The notes below the pieces were generated by a model. That model did not search any database, had not been told where the DNA came from, and saw only the letters and a list, made by a program, of their open reading frames with translations. 41,976 nucleotides of DNA from Lachnoclostridium sp. UBA1308 (GTDB lineage: Bacteria; Bacillota; Clostridia; Lachnospirales; Lachnospiraceae): assembly GCA_002307215.1 (NCBI GenBank), contig DBTU01000033.1, forward strand, positions 59,016 through 100,991, written 5' to 3'. A program made the position numbers and the translations under genes. Below are positions 7,440 to 16,044 of the stretch, piece by piece (within the stretch, counting starts at the first letter, position 1; every line of letters begins with the position of its first letter).

Positions 7440-8321
7440 TCACTTATTTACATTGAACTTACGAGAAAGAAATTTAGTAAGCATGTTGATGCAGAATACA
7501 ATAATTAAAAGTACCAGTGCAATTCCAAACGCTTCGTCATATTTAGCCTTCTCCATCCATAAAAATAACTGTATCGTTAATGTTCCCCCCGGCTGCTTAA
7601 TCTTTTCAAACAGACCTTCTCCATACTCTCCAATTTTAGGCAACAAATAACCACTTCCTGCAGTAAAAATGAGAGCCGCTGATTCCCCGACAATTCGTCC
7701 GATAGAAAGAATAATTCCGGTAATGATACCCGGCATAGCAGAGGGCAATAAAATTGTTCTAATCATGTACCATTTTGTTGCACCTATTCCAAGTGCACCA
7801 CTTCGGTAGCTGGCCGGTACAGTTTTTAAGGACCCCTGAGTATTCCGGGTGATTAACGGCAACACCATGAGCGCAAGCGTTAGAGCCCCTGTTAATACAG
7901 AAAAGCCTAAGTTTAAAGTAATTCCAAAGAACACATATCCGAACAAACCAAACACTATAGAGGGAATTCCTGCTAAGGTTTCTGTGGTAAATTCGATAAG
8001 CTTGACTATCCTACCCGGTCTTGCATACTCATTCAAATATATCGCGGATCCCACACCAAACGGCACTGCAATCAACAGTGTTATAATTATGATATATAAG
8101 GTGTTCACGATATTACCGGCAATACCGAAGGTTTCCTTTATTGCACTTGTTACTGTGGTAAGAAAATTCCAGTTGATTGCTGCAATTCCCCGGTAAGTAA
8201 CATATCCCACTATTCCAGCCAATAAAAAGATTGAAATGGAGGCACAGATATAAATGAACAAATGTATGAGCCAATCGAAGGGCCTAGCCTTTTTATCATA
8301 GATGCTTTTAGCTTTCGGCAT
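7440..8321 (-). CDS. pstA: Phosphate ABC transporter permease PstA
   Basis: 293 residues. One of the two membrane subunits of the phosphate importer. A basic N terminus (PKAKSIYDKKARPF) is followed by about six membrane helices. The EAA-type coupling loop that contacts PstB is visible in the middle third (YRSGALGIGATKWYMIRTILLP). GGAGG lies 8 bases ahead of the ATG, inside the last codons of pstC, and the two genes overlap by 14 bases, indicating coupled translation. Confidence 0.95.
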   Translation of the reverse strand: MPKAKSIYDKKARPFDWLIHLFIYICASISIFLLAGIVGYVTYRGIAAINWNFLTTVTSAIKETFGIAGNIVNTLYIIIITLLIAVPFGVGSAIYLNEYARPGRIVKLIEFTTETLAGIPSIVFGLFGYVFFGITLNLGFSVLTGALTLALMVLPLITRNTQGSLKTVPASYRSGALGIGATKWYMIRTILLPSAMPGIITGIILSIGRIVGESAALIFTAGSGYLLPKIGEYGEGLFEKIKQPGGTLTIQLFLWMEKAKYDEAFGIALVLLIIVFCINMLTKFLSRKFNVNK

Positions 8322-9246
8322 TCTTGTTGCCTCCCTTCATAATCTTGTTCAATATTAGATTGATCAACATAATGAATACAAACAACACTAATCCGATTGT
8401 AAAAAGTACTTGTTTATGTGTTCCCGATGCATAGGACATTTCACTTACCACTGCTGTTGTCAAGAATCTGACAGAACTAAACGGTAAAGGTAGGTTAGCA
8501 CCATTTCCGGCAACCAGATTAATTGCCATTGCTTCACCGATTGCTCTTCCGACACCAAGTACAATAGCCGTAACAATTCCTGATTTTGCAGCCGGAATAA
8601 TCACCTTAAAGATTGTCTGAATATGTGTGGCACCAAGGGCCAGTGAAGCCTGCTTGTAGTGTCCCGGGACAGCCTTTAAGGCAGACTCACTGATATTGAT
8701 TACTGTAGGTAATATCATGACCGCGAGCACAAGAACCGCTGATATCAGATTTGATCCTCCTGTAAACTGATGTGATGTATCATTTTTAAAAATCATCAAC
8801 TCGATATTGTAAATAGCAGGGGTAAGTATAAGAATACCTAACAGTCCATATACGACCGATGGAATCCCGGCCAGCAGTTCCACCGCCGGTTTAACAATAT
8901 TTGCAAGCCTTTTCGGTGCAGTTTCTGCAAGAAATATGGCTGTCATTACGCCTATCGGAACACCAATTAATATAGCAAAAAATGTACCGACAATTGATGT
9001 TAGAATTACATATAATATTCCGAAACTTGGCTGCGTTGCCGTGGGTTTCCAAACTGTACCAAATAATATCTCCGTTAACCCCACTTTGAATATTGCCGGG
9101 GTACCGCTTACAATCATATATAAGGTAATGGAAAATACAGCTAAAACGGCAACAAAGGCACATGTCGCAAATATATATGACGCTGCTTTTTCTACCGTCT
9201 TTTTTGTCCTATAGCTTCCAATAATTGAATAACTCTTATCGTTCAT
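8308..9246 (-). CDS. pstC: Phosphate ABC transporter permease PstC
   Basis: 312 residues from ATG 9246 (319 from the alternative ATG 9267). Both starts have plausible ribosome-binding sequences: AGGTGG before 9267 and GGAG before 9246. I favour 9246 because MNDKSYSIIGSYRTKKTVEKA gives the usual short basic cytoplasmic N terminus. About six membrane helices. The coupling loop reads YKQASLALGATHIQTIFKVIIP, paralogous to that in PstA. Forms the channel with PstA. It lies 117 bases after pstS, a gap holding a strong stem-loop. Confidence 0.94.
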   Translation of the reverse strand: MNDKSYSIIGSYRTKKTVEKAASYIFATCAFVAVLAVFSITLYMIVSGTPAIFKVGLTEILFGTVWKPTATQPSFGILYVILTSIVGTFFAILIGVPIGVMTAIFLAETAPKRLANIVKPAVELLAGIPSVVYGLLGILILTPAIYNIELMIFKNDTSHQFTGGSNLISAVLVLAVMILPTVINISESALKAVPGHYKQASLALGATHIQTIFKVIIPAAKSGIVTAIVLGVGRAIGEAMAINLVAGNGANLPLPFSSVRFLTTAVVSEMSYASGTHKQVLFTIGLVLFVFIMLINLILNKIMKGGNKNAES

Positions 9247-9301
9247 AAAAATTCTCCATTCTGCCACCTAACAACTGCACAAATACTTACTAACAGCTAT
9301 A

Positions 9302-9335
9302 GGAAGAACTACTCAAACCACTGAGTAACTCTTCC
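9302..9335 (-). promoter_or_regulatory. Stem-loop between pstS and pstC
   Basis: GGAAGA (9302-9307) pairs with TCTTCC (9330-9335) and TACTCA (9310-9315) with TGAGTA (9322-9327), with a symmetric AC/AC internal loop and a 6-base loop. No T-run follows on the minus strand. The form and position suit an mRNA 3'-stabilising or processing stem that would raise the amount of the binding protein over the permease. This role is inferred. Confidence 0.5.
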
Positions 9336-9363
9336 TTCCGCTGATCTTTCTAATTATATTTAC

Positions 9364-10308
9364 TTAGTTAAGCGTAATTAATCCTACACTCTTAATAAGT
9401 TCCTGACCTTCATCCGACTGAATGTAGCTAAAGAAGGCTTGAACCAACGCACTCTGCTCAGAGATTTCTCCCATGGTAGCCATAACAAACGGTCTTTGTA
9501 ATAAATAGGTACCCGCTTTGATGTTATCAACCGTAGCTTCAACTCCCTCGATACTTAATGCACTTACTGTATCATCAATTACATCAAGCGATACATAACC
9601 GATTGCTCCAGGTGTTGATGCTACCTTTGCGAGTACACCTCCGGTGCTATTGATCTCATTAGAGTACTTACAGGTATCTTTTACAGCTACCAATTCCTCG
9701 AATGCATCTCTGGTACCTGAACCTGACTCTCTGCCTACTACAACGATTGGCTGATCTGCTCCGCCAAGATCCTTCCAGTTTGTTATAGCACCTGTGAATA
9801 CCTGTGCCAACTGATCCTTTGTAAGATTTGTAACAGTATTTGCTGTATCTGTAACCACTCCAATACCATCAAGGCAAATAATATTTTCTACAACTCCGGC
9901 TGTTTTTTCCTCATCTTTTAAGGCTCTTGACGAGTTACCGATTTCAATAGTCTTTGCGATAAGCGCTTCAATGCCGGCTCCCGATCCCGTAAACTCCGGT
10001 GAAATGGTGACATTGGTGTATTTCGCCATAAATCCTTCAGCGGCTGCATTAGCAAGCTTTTCCATTGAAGTAGATCCTGCCATCGTAATAGTACCGCTTA
10101 AATCTGTTGTAGCTGCATCATCTGTTGTAGCTGCATCATCTGTTGTTCCTGCATCATCTGTTGTTCCTGTAGGATCTGTTGTCCCCTCGTCTGTTGTATT
10201 TTGATTTGAACCCTTATCATCACTCTTATTTGCACATGCACTGAATGCACCTGCTACGAATACACAAACCATTAATAATGCAAAAACACCTTTAATTCTT
10301 CTCTTCAT
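9364..10308 (-). CDS. pstS: Phosphate-binding lipoprotein PstS
   Basis: 314 residues. Captures phosphate outside the membrane and delivers it to PstC-PstA. Signal peptide 1-24 with lipobox ending FSAC; Cys25 would be lipidated. Residues about 26-75 are a Thr/Asp/Ala-rich linker (units of TTDDAA) encoded by an imperfect 18-bp tandem repeat. The binding domain carries typical segments: AGSTSMEKLANA, SPEFTGSGAGIEALI, GRESGSGTRDAFEEL and a STPGAIGYVSLD region. First gene of the operon, with GGAG before the ATG and a candidate Pho box about 95-110 bases upstream. Confidence 0.95.
   Translation of the reverse strand: MKRRIKGVFALLMVCVFVAGAFSACANKSDDKGSNQNTTDEGTTDPTGTTDDAGTTDDAATTDDAATTDLSGTITMAGSTSMEKLANAAAEGFMAKYTNVTISPEFTGSGAGIEALIAKTIEIGNSSRALKDEEKTAGVVENIICLDGIGVVTDTANTVTNLTKDQLAQVFTGAITNWKDLGGADQPIVVVGRESGSGTRDAFEELVAVKDTCKYSNEINSTGGVLAKVASTPGAIGYVSLDVIDDTVSALSIEGVEATVDNIKAGTYLLQRPFVMATMGEISEQSALVQAFFSYIQSDEGQELIKSVGLITLN
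10103..10198 (-). repeat. 18-bp tandem repeat in the pstS linker
   Basis: Five imperfect units on the plus strand: tctgttgtagctgcatca twice, a tctgttgttcctgcatca variant, a diverged fourth unit and a 15-base fifth, followed by a further tctgttgta. They encode the hydrophilic TTDDA spacer after the lipidated cysteine. Such units can change number by slippage without breaking the frame. Confidence 0.85.
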
Positions 10309-10379
10309 CTTCTTATCTCCTTCTTCTCGTTAACGTCTTCGTCTCACAATAATAAAATAACATTAAAATGACCTCGCTA

Positions 10380-10434
10380 ATACCAACCTAATGTTGTTTT
10401 TATGTCAAATCGATGTGAAATCACAAAATGTGAG
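10380..10434 (-). promoter_or_regulatory. Candidate Pho box and promoter of the pst operon
   Basis: On the minus strand TTCACA (10419-10414) and TTGACA (10408-10403) are direct repeats with an 11-base period, the arrangement of TT(A/C)ACA repeats bound by PhoP in Bacillus. A third partial copy, CTCACA, lies at 10434-10429 but off period. TTGACA could also act as a -35, with a poor -10 (TGGTAT) 17 bases on, as expected for an activator-dependent promoter. Confidence 0.5.
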
Positions 10435-10497
10435 TTATTATTGGATATACTAATACATTTATAGTATCTGCTTTCTTATTCAGTTATACATTAAGAC

Positions 10498-10530
10498 AAA
10501 AAAAACTGAAAGTCTAAAAAGACTTTCAGT
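10498..10530 (-). terminator. Intrinsic terminator of tRNA-Arg
   Basis: ACTGAAAGTC (10505-10514) pairs perfectly with GACTTTCAGT (10521-10530); on the minus strand the hairpin is followed by eight T. It starts a few bases after the tRNA 3' end and shields the pst promoter beyond. Confidence 0.92.
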
Positions 10531-10532
10531 AA

Positions 10533-10604
10533 CGTTCCCACCCAGAGTCGAACTGGGGACTGAGACTTAGGAGGTCCCTGTTATATCCACTTAACTATGA
10601 GAAC
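10533..10604 (-). tRNA. tRNA-Arg (anticodon CCU)
   Basis: A 72-nt cloverleaf on the minus strand: acceptor GTTCTCA/TGGGAAC, D stem GTTA/TAAC, anticodon stem GGGAC/GTCTC with loop CTCCTAA (anticodon CCT, reading AGG), a 4-base variable loop, and T arm CCCAG-TTCGACT-CTGGG. No CCA is encoded. AGG is a minor arginine codon, so this is normally a single-copy gene. Confidence 0.93.
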
Positions 10605-10640
10605 CCACGCAGAAATAACTTAGTGCAGTGCAACACTGTT

Positions 10641-10669
10641 ATTCTACTATTTCCTTAACCCTAAGTCAA
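10641..10669 (-). promoter_or_regulatory. Promoter of tRNA-Arg
   Basis: On the minus strand TTGACT (10669-10664), a 17-base spacer, and TAGAAT (10646-10641), giving a start about 30 bases before the tRNA. Confidence 0.65.
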
Positions 10670-10717
10670 TATCTACTTTATTAAATACAACCCAGATTAC
10701 TTTGAATCGATCAAAAC

Positions 10718-10758
10718 GGCTGTCACACAATCACTACTAAGAATGATGTGTAACAGCC
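10718..10758 (-). terminator. Hairpin terminator after the DUF3881 gene
   Basis: GGCTGT-ACACA-TCA arms pair across a short loop with one mismatch and one bulged base. It lies 30 bases after the stop codon, and a modest T-run (GTTTTGA) follows on the minus strand. The opposite side is also T-rich, so it may work in both directions. Confidence 0.7.
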
Positions 10759-10787
10759 TTTCTTTATTCTATCTACAATTAATCCTT

Positions 10788-11675
10788 TTACTGGTCTGAG
10801 AATGCCACACTTCCCTGCATCCATATATTACCCTTAAATCTTCTTCCGACTACAGGCTCTCCAAGTAAATCCTGTTTATTAATACATAAGCTAAAATTCA
10901 AATCATTACAAGCCAAATGAAGATCATATACTTCTTCTTTCGTAAGCTCATTAATAAGTAGATTATATTCCGTGATAGCCGCTATAACACTGTAATTATC
11001 GGATTCGGAACCAAACGGAATAAATGAGGTATCAACTATAGAATAAATGTCTTCCTTTTTCGCTCTGCGCGATACCATGGCATAAGTATCTATGTCATCG
11101 ATGGTCAGACTATCAATCGCATCCTGATTTCCTTTCTTTGCTTCTGCAATCAGACTGTTCCTATACTTAGTCTCAGCACTAATATTGCGAACCTGCACTT
11201 CATCCTTTTCAATAGGAAGAAGGATTCTTCCATCTAATGACAATGCCGCTAATGTAACGGAGAAAGGAGTTCCCATCGGCATATTCTGGTTCTTTTTCTC
11301 CAAAAATTCAGTCACATTTTGAAGATAAAAAATTAAAGATACGCCCAATCGAAAATCATCGCACATACCCGTATAGGCTTCCGCATCAACTCTCTTATTA
11401 ATTCCTACTTCTTCTCTTGTACTGATAAATTGTCCGTGAAGAAAGGGGAAATAATGTTCCATATGAAACTGGTTATTTTCATCCGTTTCTCCTCTTAGTG
11501 TTATTCCAATTCCTTCAGCATATTCTTTTGTAACTTCTGTCAGACTTCCCGTATCGCCCACCTGTTGTATTGAACTCATTTTAGAGGGCTCTTCAATAAT
11601 TCTATCCAAAAGACGATTTAAGTCTGTTCGATTATTAATATTGCTAAAGCCGATTGCTCTCAAATAACTATGCAT
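10788..11675 (-). CDS. DUF3881 family protein
   Basis: 295 residues. The N-terminal MHSYLRAIGFSNINNRTDLNRLL is what I recall as typical of the DUF3881 family, a soluble protein largely confined to Lachnospiraceae and without a known function. No signal peptide, membrane helix or catalytic motif is visible. The C terminus ends MQGSVAFSDQ. ATG 11675 is chosen over 11690 because GGAAGTGA precedes it at normal spacing and the family begins here. It has its own promoter and terminator, so it is monocistronic. The family assignment comes from memory of sequence character, not a search. Confidence 0.75.
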   Translation of the reverse strand: MHSYLRAIGFSNINNRTDLNRLLDRIIEEPSKMSSIQQVGDTGSLTEVTKEYAEGIGITLRGETDENNQFHMEHYFPFLHGQFISTREEVGINKRVDAEAYTGMCDDFRLGVSLIFYLQNVTEFLEKKNQNMPMGTPFSVTLAALSLDGRILLPIEKDEVQVRNISAETKYRNSLIAEAKKGNQDAIDSLTIDDIDTYAMVSRRAKKEDIYSIVDTSFIPFGSESDNYSVIAAITEYNLLINELTKEEVYDLHLACNDLNFSLCINKQDLLGEPVVGRRFKGNIWMQGSVAFSDQ

Positions 11676-11746
11676 AATCATCACTTCCATTCATTGCTGC
11701 ATGATTTAATAAACTCCAAGATATTAATTATTTCATGTAATAATTA

Positions 11747-11775
11747 TTTATATCATATTTTACATCCTCTGACAA
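11747..11775 (-). promoter_or_regulatory. Promoter of the DUF3881 gene
   Basis: Minus strand TTGTCA (11775-11770), 17-base spacer, TATAAA (11752-11747), about 70 bases before the start codon. Confidence 0.6.
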
Positions 11776-11788
11776 GAGTGATATCATG

Positions 11789-12853
11789 TTAATCAACAAT
11801 CGTATCTGTAATAAATAATGTTAATTCTTTAGTTAAATCCTTTTCTGTCCATATCTTGGTATCATTCCCGTTTTTATCGGTTATGATACGAATTATTGGC
11901 CGAGTAGGACATTGCGAGTTCTGCCGTAAAACGATTCCTATCTCTCCCTGATTAGTTGAAACAAGTGTGCCTGTAGGATATGCTGCAACACAACTAATAA
12001 AAACCTTTACTACCGAAAAGTCGAACAATACACCGGCCTGACTTATCATGTAATCGATAGCATCATGAACCTTATGCTTGGTAGTCAAATTCCCATAAAC
12101 CATACTGTCAAATTCATCACATACGGCTGCTATCCGACTACCGATTTTAATCTTCTCTCCTCTTATGTGAAAAGGATATCCTGATCCGTCCAGCCTTTCA
12201 TGATGGCTAATAATAATATCCTTTGCTATTGGTGACAACCAGTTCATCTTTTCGACCAGAGAATATCCATATATCGTATGCATTTTAATCTCTTTCTGCT
12301 CATCATCCGGGCAGGAATCAATATTAATATCCTGATATTGTAACGTTATATATGTAAATCCTATATCATGAAGTAAACAACCTATTGCTATTTCCCTGAT
12401 TTTTACCTTTATGATATTTAACTTAAATGCAAGAATAACAGACAGTACGCATACATTTAATGAATGGGAATAGGTACTTTCACTTTTATCGCGAATACTT
12501 GAGAGATTATAAATTACCGTTGGTATTGACATGATCTCACTTATTATCTCATCCGCAACCCTCTTAATCTCCTCAAGCTCAGTTTCATTCTGATATGAGT
12601 ATTTTTGAAGTATATCCCTAACCGCCCCCTGACATTGTTCTTTAATCTGTATTTCAAGACTTGCTGTCAGATTGACTCCCTTAGCTAACTCATCTTCAAC
12701 ATAAATATATTCAATCCCTAAATCTTTCAGCCGTTCTGCATATTCCTTCTTGACCATCGTACCTACTGTCATCAATAAGGTATTATTCTTATTTATAATG
12801 TCCTTTGCTAGTAACTCATTTCCCTTTACTTTATCTAATGAAATGATTCGCAT
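11789..12853 (-). CDS. HD-GYP domain phosphodiesterase
   Basis: 354 residues. Expected to hydrolyse cyclic-di-GMP or a related cyclic dinucleotide in the cytoplasm. The N-terminal 60 residues (ISLDKVKGNELLAKDI...GIEYIYVEDELAKG) form the small all-beta domain often found ahead of HD-GYP. The HD core shows HSLNV, then the catalytic pair HDIG at about 162-165, H192 (MHTIYGY), and HHERLDGSGYP at 217-227, which contains the GYP signature. The trailing segment IAAVCDEFDSMVYG is also typical. No receiver or membrane domain. ATG 12853 is preceded by GGAAGGTGA; an upstream ATG (12880) lacks a site. Confidence 0.88.
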   Translation of the reverse strand: MRIISLDKVKGNELLAKDIINKNNTLLMTVGTMVKKEYAERLKDLGIEYIYVEDELAKGVNLTASLEIQIKEQCQGAVRDILQKYSYQNETELEEIKRVADEIISEIMSIPTVIYNLSSIRDKSESTYSHSLNVCVLSVILAFKLNIIKVKIREIAIGCLLHDIGFTYITLQYQDINIDSCPDDEQKEIKMHTIYGYSLVEKMNWLSPIAKDIIISHHERLDGSGYPFHIRGEKIKIGSRIAAVCDEFDSMVYGNLTTKHKVHDAIDYMISQAGVLFDFSVVKVFISCVAAYPTGTLVSTNQGEIGIVLRQNSQCPTRPIIRIITDKNGNDTKIWTEKDLTKELTLFITDTIVD

Positions 12854-12903
12854 ATTTATCACCTTCCAATGTTTGTTCAATCATCATATTCATTATGATT
12901 ATT

Positions 12904-12933
12904 ATTATACTTTACTTTATATAAATACGACAA
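12904..12933 (-). promoter_or_regulatory. Promoter of the HD-GYP gene
   Basis: Minus strand TTGTCG (12933-12928), 18-base spacer, TATAAT (12909-12904), about 50 bases before ATG 12853. Confidence 0.55.
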
Positions 12934-13103
12934 TACTTTTATTTTAATAGACCGGATGGTTATTGGTCTTAATATACAATTTATTGTCATTGTTGACAGA
13001 ATTTTTATGCATGATATACTATATTTTATCACACAACTATTATTATTGTATATAATTAATAGTTATATGATGAAATACCTTAAATATTTGACTTATAAAC
13101 ACA

Positions 13104-13132
13104 TTTACAAAATTATTTTTATCTGTTATATT
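13104..13132 (+). promoter_or_regulatory. Promoter of adhE
   Basis: TTTACA (13104-13109), exactly 17 bases, TATATT (13127-13132). Transcription would begin near 13139, just before the Rex operator. Confidence 0.65.
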
Positions 13133-13147
13133 CATGACATAAGGATT

Positions 13148-13165
13148 ATGTTAATTATTTAACAA
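13148..13165 (+). promoter_or_regulatory. Rex (redox repressor) operator upstream of adhE
   Basis: ATGTTAATTATTTAACAA differs from the clostridial Rex consensus TTGTTAANNNNTTAACAA only at the first base. It lies between the predicted transcription start and the ribosome-binding site, where bound Rex would block transcription at low NADH/NAD+. Rex control of adhE is established in several clostridia; here it is predicted from the site. Confidence 0.8.
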
Positions 13166-13183
13166 TCAAAAGGAGGCTTATCT

Positions 13184-15802
13184 ATGGCTAATATAACACA
13201 GCAACCCACACCAAAGGAACATGTTGATGCATTAGTAAAAAATGCTCTTGTGGCATTAAACGAATTTTTATCATTGGATCAAGAAACTGTGGATAACATC
13301 GTACATGATATGGCATTGGCTGGACTCGCAAAGCAGCATGTTCTTGCGAAGATGGCAGTTGAGGAAACAGGTAGAGGTATTTATGAAGACAAAATAATAA
13401 AGAACATATTTGCAACCGAGTACGTATGGCATTCCATAAAGTATCAAAAGACTGTTGGAATTATTGAAGATAATGAAGAAGAGGATTATATGATTATAGC
13501 GGAGCCGGTTGGTATCGTTGCCGGTGTAACCCCTGTAACAAATCCTACCTCCACTACCATGTTTAAGTGCTTAACCTGTATTAAAACAAGGAATCCGATT
13601 ATCTTTGGCTTTCATCCAAGCTCACAGAAATGCTCCAGAGAAGCTGCCAAAACCTTGTATGAAGCTGCTATTAAGGCCGGTGCTCCAAAGAATTGTATCC
13701 AGTGGATTGAGTATCCCTCCATTGATGCTACCAGGGAGCTAATGAATCATCCTGATGTATCTATGATTCTTGCTACCGGAGGATCCGGAATGGTAAAGCA
13801 GGCATACTCCTGCGGTAAGCCGGCACTAGGTGTAGGCCCAGGTAATGTACCTTGCTTTATTGATAAATCAGCCAACCTCAAGCGTGCCGTAAATGATCTT
13901 GTATTATCTAAATCCTTTGATAATGGTATGATATGCGCTTCCGAGCAAGCTGCAATCGTTGAAGCACCTATATACAATCAATTTGTAGATTTAATGAAGA
14001 AAGCTGGTTGCTATTTTGCTACGCAGGCAGAAATAAAGCTTCTCGAGCCTATAGTTATCAATACTGCAACGGGAGCTGTTAACCCTGCGATTGTAGGTCA
14101 GCCACCCGTAAAAATTGCTGCTTTGGCCGGAATCACAATTCCTCCACAGACTAAAATCCTCTGTACCGAATTGGAAGGCGTTGGACCTGAATATCCATTA
14201 TCTAAAGAAAAATTATCACCCGTTCTTGCTATTTTAAAAGCCAAGAACACAGATGACGGTATTGACCTCTGCGAAAAGATGGTAGAACTTGGCGGACTTG
14301 GTCATTCCTCAGTAATACATTCCTCCGATGATACCGTCATAAATGCATTTTCAGCAAGAATGAGAACCGGGCGTATACTTGTCAATTCTCCATCCACCCA
14401 TGGAGCCATTGGTGATTTATATAACACAAATATGCCTTCCCTTACCTTAGGCTGTGGCTCATATGGTGGTAATTCTACAACTCATAATGTATCTGCTGTC
14501 GATTTAGTTAATTACAAGCGTGTGGCAAAGAGGAGAGTAAATATGCAATGGTTTAAGGTTCCTAATAAAATCTATTTTGAATCCGGTTCTACAGCATATT
14601 TAGCTAAAATGCCGGGGATTACGAAAGCCTTCATTGTTACGGACCCGTCCATGACCGAGCTCGGCTATGTAAATAAAGTGCTTTATCAATTAAGAAAACG
14701 TTCTGACTATGTTCACTGCGAGATCTTTGATCAGGTTGAACCTGACCCTAGTCTCGATACCATCTTAAGAGGCGTTGAGGAAATGAATAAGTTTAAGCCT
14801 GATGTTATTATTGCACTCGGCGGTGGATCAGCTATTGATGCTGCTAAAGGTATGTGGTTATTCTATGAAGATCCTACTGCTGATTTTAAGAATATGTCCT
14901 TAAAGTTCCTTGATATTCGTAAACGTACCTATAAATTCCCGGTTTTAGGTAAAAAAGCTCAGTTTGTAGCAATACCTACCACCTCCGGTACCGGATCTGA
15001 AGTGACCTCCTTTGCAGTTATCTCTGACAAACACGAGAACAAGAAATATCCGCTTGCAGATTATGAATTAACTCCGGATGTTGCCATCATTGATCCCGAT
15101 TTTGTAATGAGTGTTCCAAAGAAATCAACAGCATATACCGGTATGGATGTACTAACCCACGCATTTGAGGCTTATATCTCAATTTTAGCTTCTGATTATA
15201 CTGACGCGCTGGCTATCCATGCAATTGATATGGTATTTAAATATTTGAAGCCCTCCTATGATGAAGGTGCAGCCAATCCGACTGCGCGTGAAAAAATGCA
15301 TAACGCTTCTACAATAGCAGGTATGGCCTTTACAAATGCGTTTCTTGGAGTCAATCATTCCCTCGCCCATAAGCTTGGTGGTGAATATCACGTTGCACAC
15401 GGCTGTGCAAATGCAATTATGCTACCACATGTAATAAGGTACAATGGAGTTGAATGCCCAACCAAATTTACTTCATTCCCGAAATATGAAAGTTATATTG
15501 TTGGAGACAAGATCTTTGATTTAATGAAGAAATTAGGTAAGAATCCAAAGAACAATGCTGAAGCCGTTGAAGCACTCGCAAGGGAAGTTGAAGAGCTTAA
15601 TCACCACTTGGGAATTCCATCCACTTTAAAAGAATTAGAGATTGATGAAAAAGATTTTATTTCCAAGGTTCCAGCTCTGGCTGACCTGGCCTTCGGCGAT
15701 CAATGTACGACTGCCAACCCCAGACTCCCTCTAGTTTCTGAATTGGAGGAACTGTATTTATTGGCTTACTATGGTAAATCTTATCTTCCAAAAACGGTTT
15801 AA
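13184..15802 (+). CDS. adhE: Bifunctional acetaldehyde-CoA / alcohol dehydrogenase AdhE
   Basis: 872 residues, full family length. Converts acetyl-CoA to acetaldehyde and then ethanol with two NADH, the main electron sink of ethanol-forming anaerobes. The N-terminal half is a CoA-acylating aldehyde dehydrogenase with catalytic Cys251 (SFDNGMICASEQ). A linker near 440-460 leads to an iron-type alcohol dehydrogenase with GGGSAIDAAKG, the metal Asp and His of GMDVLTHAFEAY, and the His pair of SLAHKLGGEYHVAHG. The enzyme forms spirosome filaments in other bacteria. AGGAGG lies 8 bases before the ATG. Monocistronic, with its own promoter, Rex operator and terminator. No frameshift or missing residue was seen. 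Confidence 0.98.
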   Translation: MANITQQPTPKEHVDALVKNALVALNEFLSLDQETVDNIVHDMALAGLAKQHVLAKMAVEETGRGIYEDKIIKNIFATEYVWHSIKYQKTVGIIEDNEEEDYMIIAEPVGIVAGVTPVTNPTSTTMFKCLTCIKTRNPIIFGFHPSSQKCSREAAKTLYEAAIKAGAPKNCIQWIEYPSIDATRELMNHPDVSMILATGGSGMVKQAYSCGKPALGVGPGNVPCFIDKSANLKRAVNDLVLSKSFDNGMICASEQAAIVEAPIYNQFVDLMKKAGCYFATQAEIKLLEPIVINTATGAVNPAIVGQPPVKIAALAGITIPPQTKILCTELEGVGPEYPLSKEKLSPVLAILKAKNTDDGIDLCEKMVELGGLGHSSVIHSSDDTVINAFSARMRTGRILVNSPSTHGAIGDLYNTNMPSLTLGCGSYGGNSTTHNVSAVDLVNYKRVAKRRVNMQWFKVPNKIYFESGSTAYLAKMPGITKAFIVTDPSMTELGYVNKVLYQLRKRSDYVHCEIFDQVEPDPSLDTILRGVEEMNKFKPDVIIALGGGSAIDAAKGMWLFYEDPTADFKNMSLKFLDIRKRTYKFPVLGKKAQFVAIPTTSGTGSEVTSFAVISDKHENKKYPLADYELTPDVAIIDPDFVMSVPKKSTAYTGMDVLTHAFEAYISILASDYTDALAIHAIDMVFKYLKPSYDEGAANPTAREKMHNASTIAGMAFTNAFLGVNHSLAHKLGGEYHVAHGCANAIMLPHVIRYNGVECPTKFTSFPKYESYIVGDKIFDLMKKLGKNPKNNAEAVEALAREVEELNHHLGIPSTLKELEIDEKDFISKVPALADLAFGDQCTTANPRLPLVSELEELYLLAYYGKSYLPKTV

Positions 15803-15845
15803 TAGTAAATTTCAATATACCTGAACGCTTATTTTAATAAGAAAC

Positions 15846-15892
15846 AAAACGGACCGTGAAGCCAAATCATATTGGCTACTCGGTCCGTTTTT
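15846..15892 (+). terminator. Strong, probably bidirectional terminator after adhE
   Basis: AAAACGGACCG pairs with CGGTCCGTTTT, and an inner AGCCAA pairs with TTGGCT. T-runs flank it on both strands. It sits between the convergent adhE and DUF4446 genes, 44 bases after the adhE stop. Confidence 0.93.
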
Positions 15893-16044
15893 ATCAACAT
15901 CTCATTCGATTTTTCATCAAATTATCCACATGTTCATGGTAAAATGTTAATAACTTTCGTTTTTCAATATTCTTTACCACTAATACAATCTGAATACGTT
16001 TGGTATCAATTAATGCCATTATTGTTTTATGGAACTCATAAAGT

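Larger units (their letters stand above)
12854..13183. other. AT-rich divergent intergenic region
   Basis: Lies between the HD-GYP gene and adhE, which diverge. It holds a promoter for each gene and the Rex operator. A 68-codon frame at 12956-13162 is AT-rich, Ile/Tyr-heavy and has no ribosome-binding site, so it is not called. Confidence 0.7.

Noticed and set aside
9971..10204. Open frame opposite pstS with Val/Ser repeats
   Set aside because: It is the shadow of the pstS tandem repeat and has no start signals.
12956..13162. 68-codon open frame between the HD-GYP gene and adhE
   Set aside because: Very AT-rich, Ile/Tyr-heavy, no ribosome-binding site, and it overlaps the adhE promoter and Rex operator.
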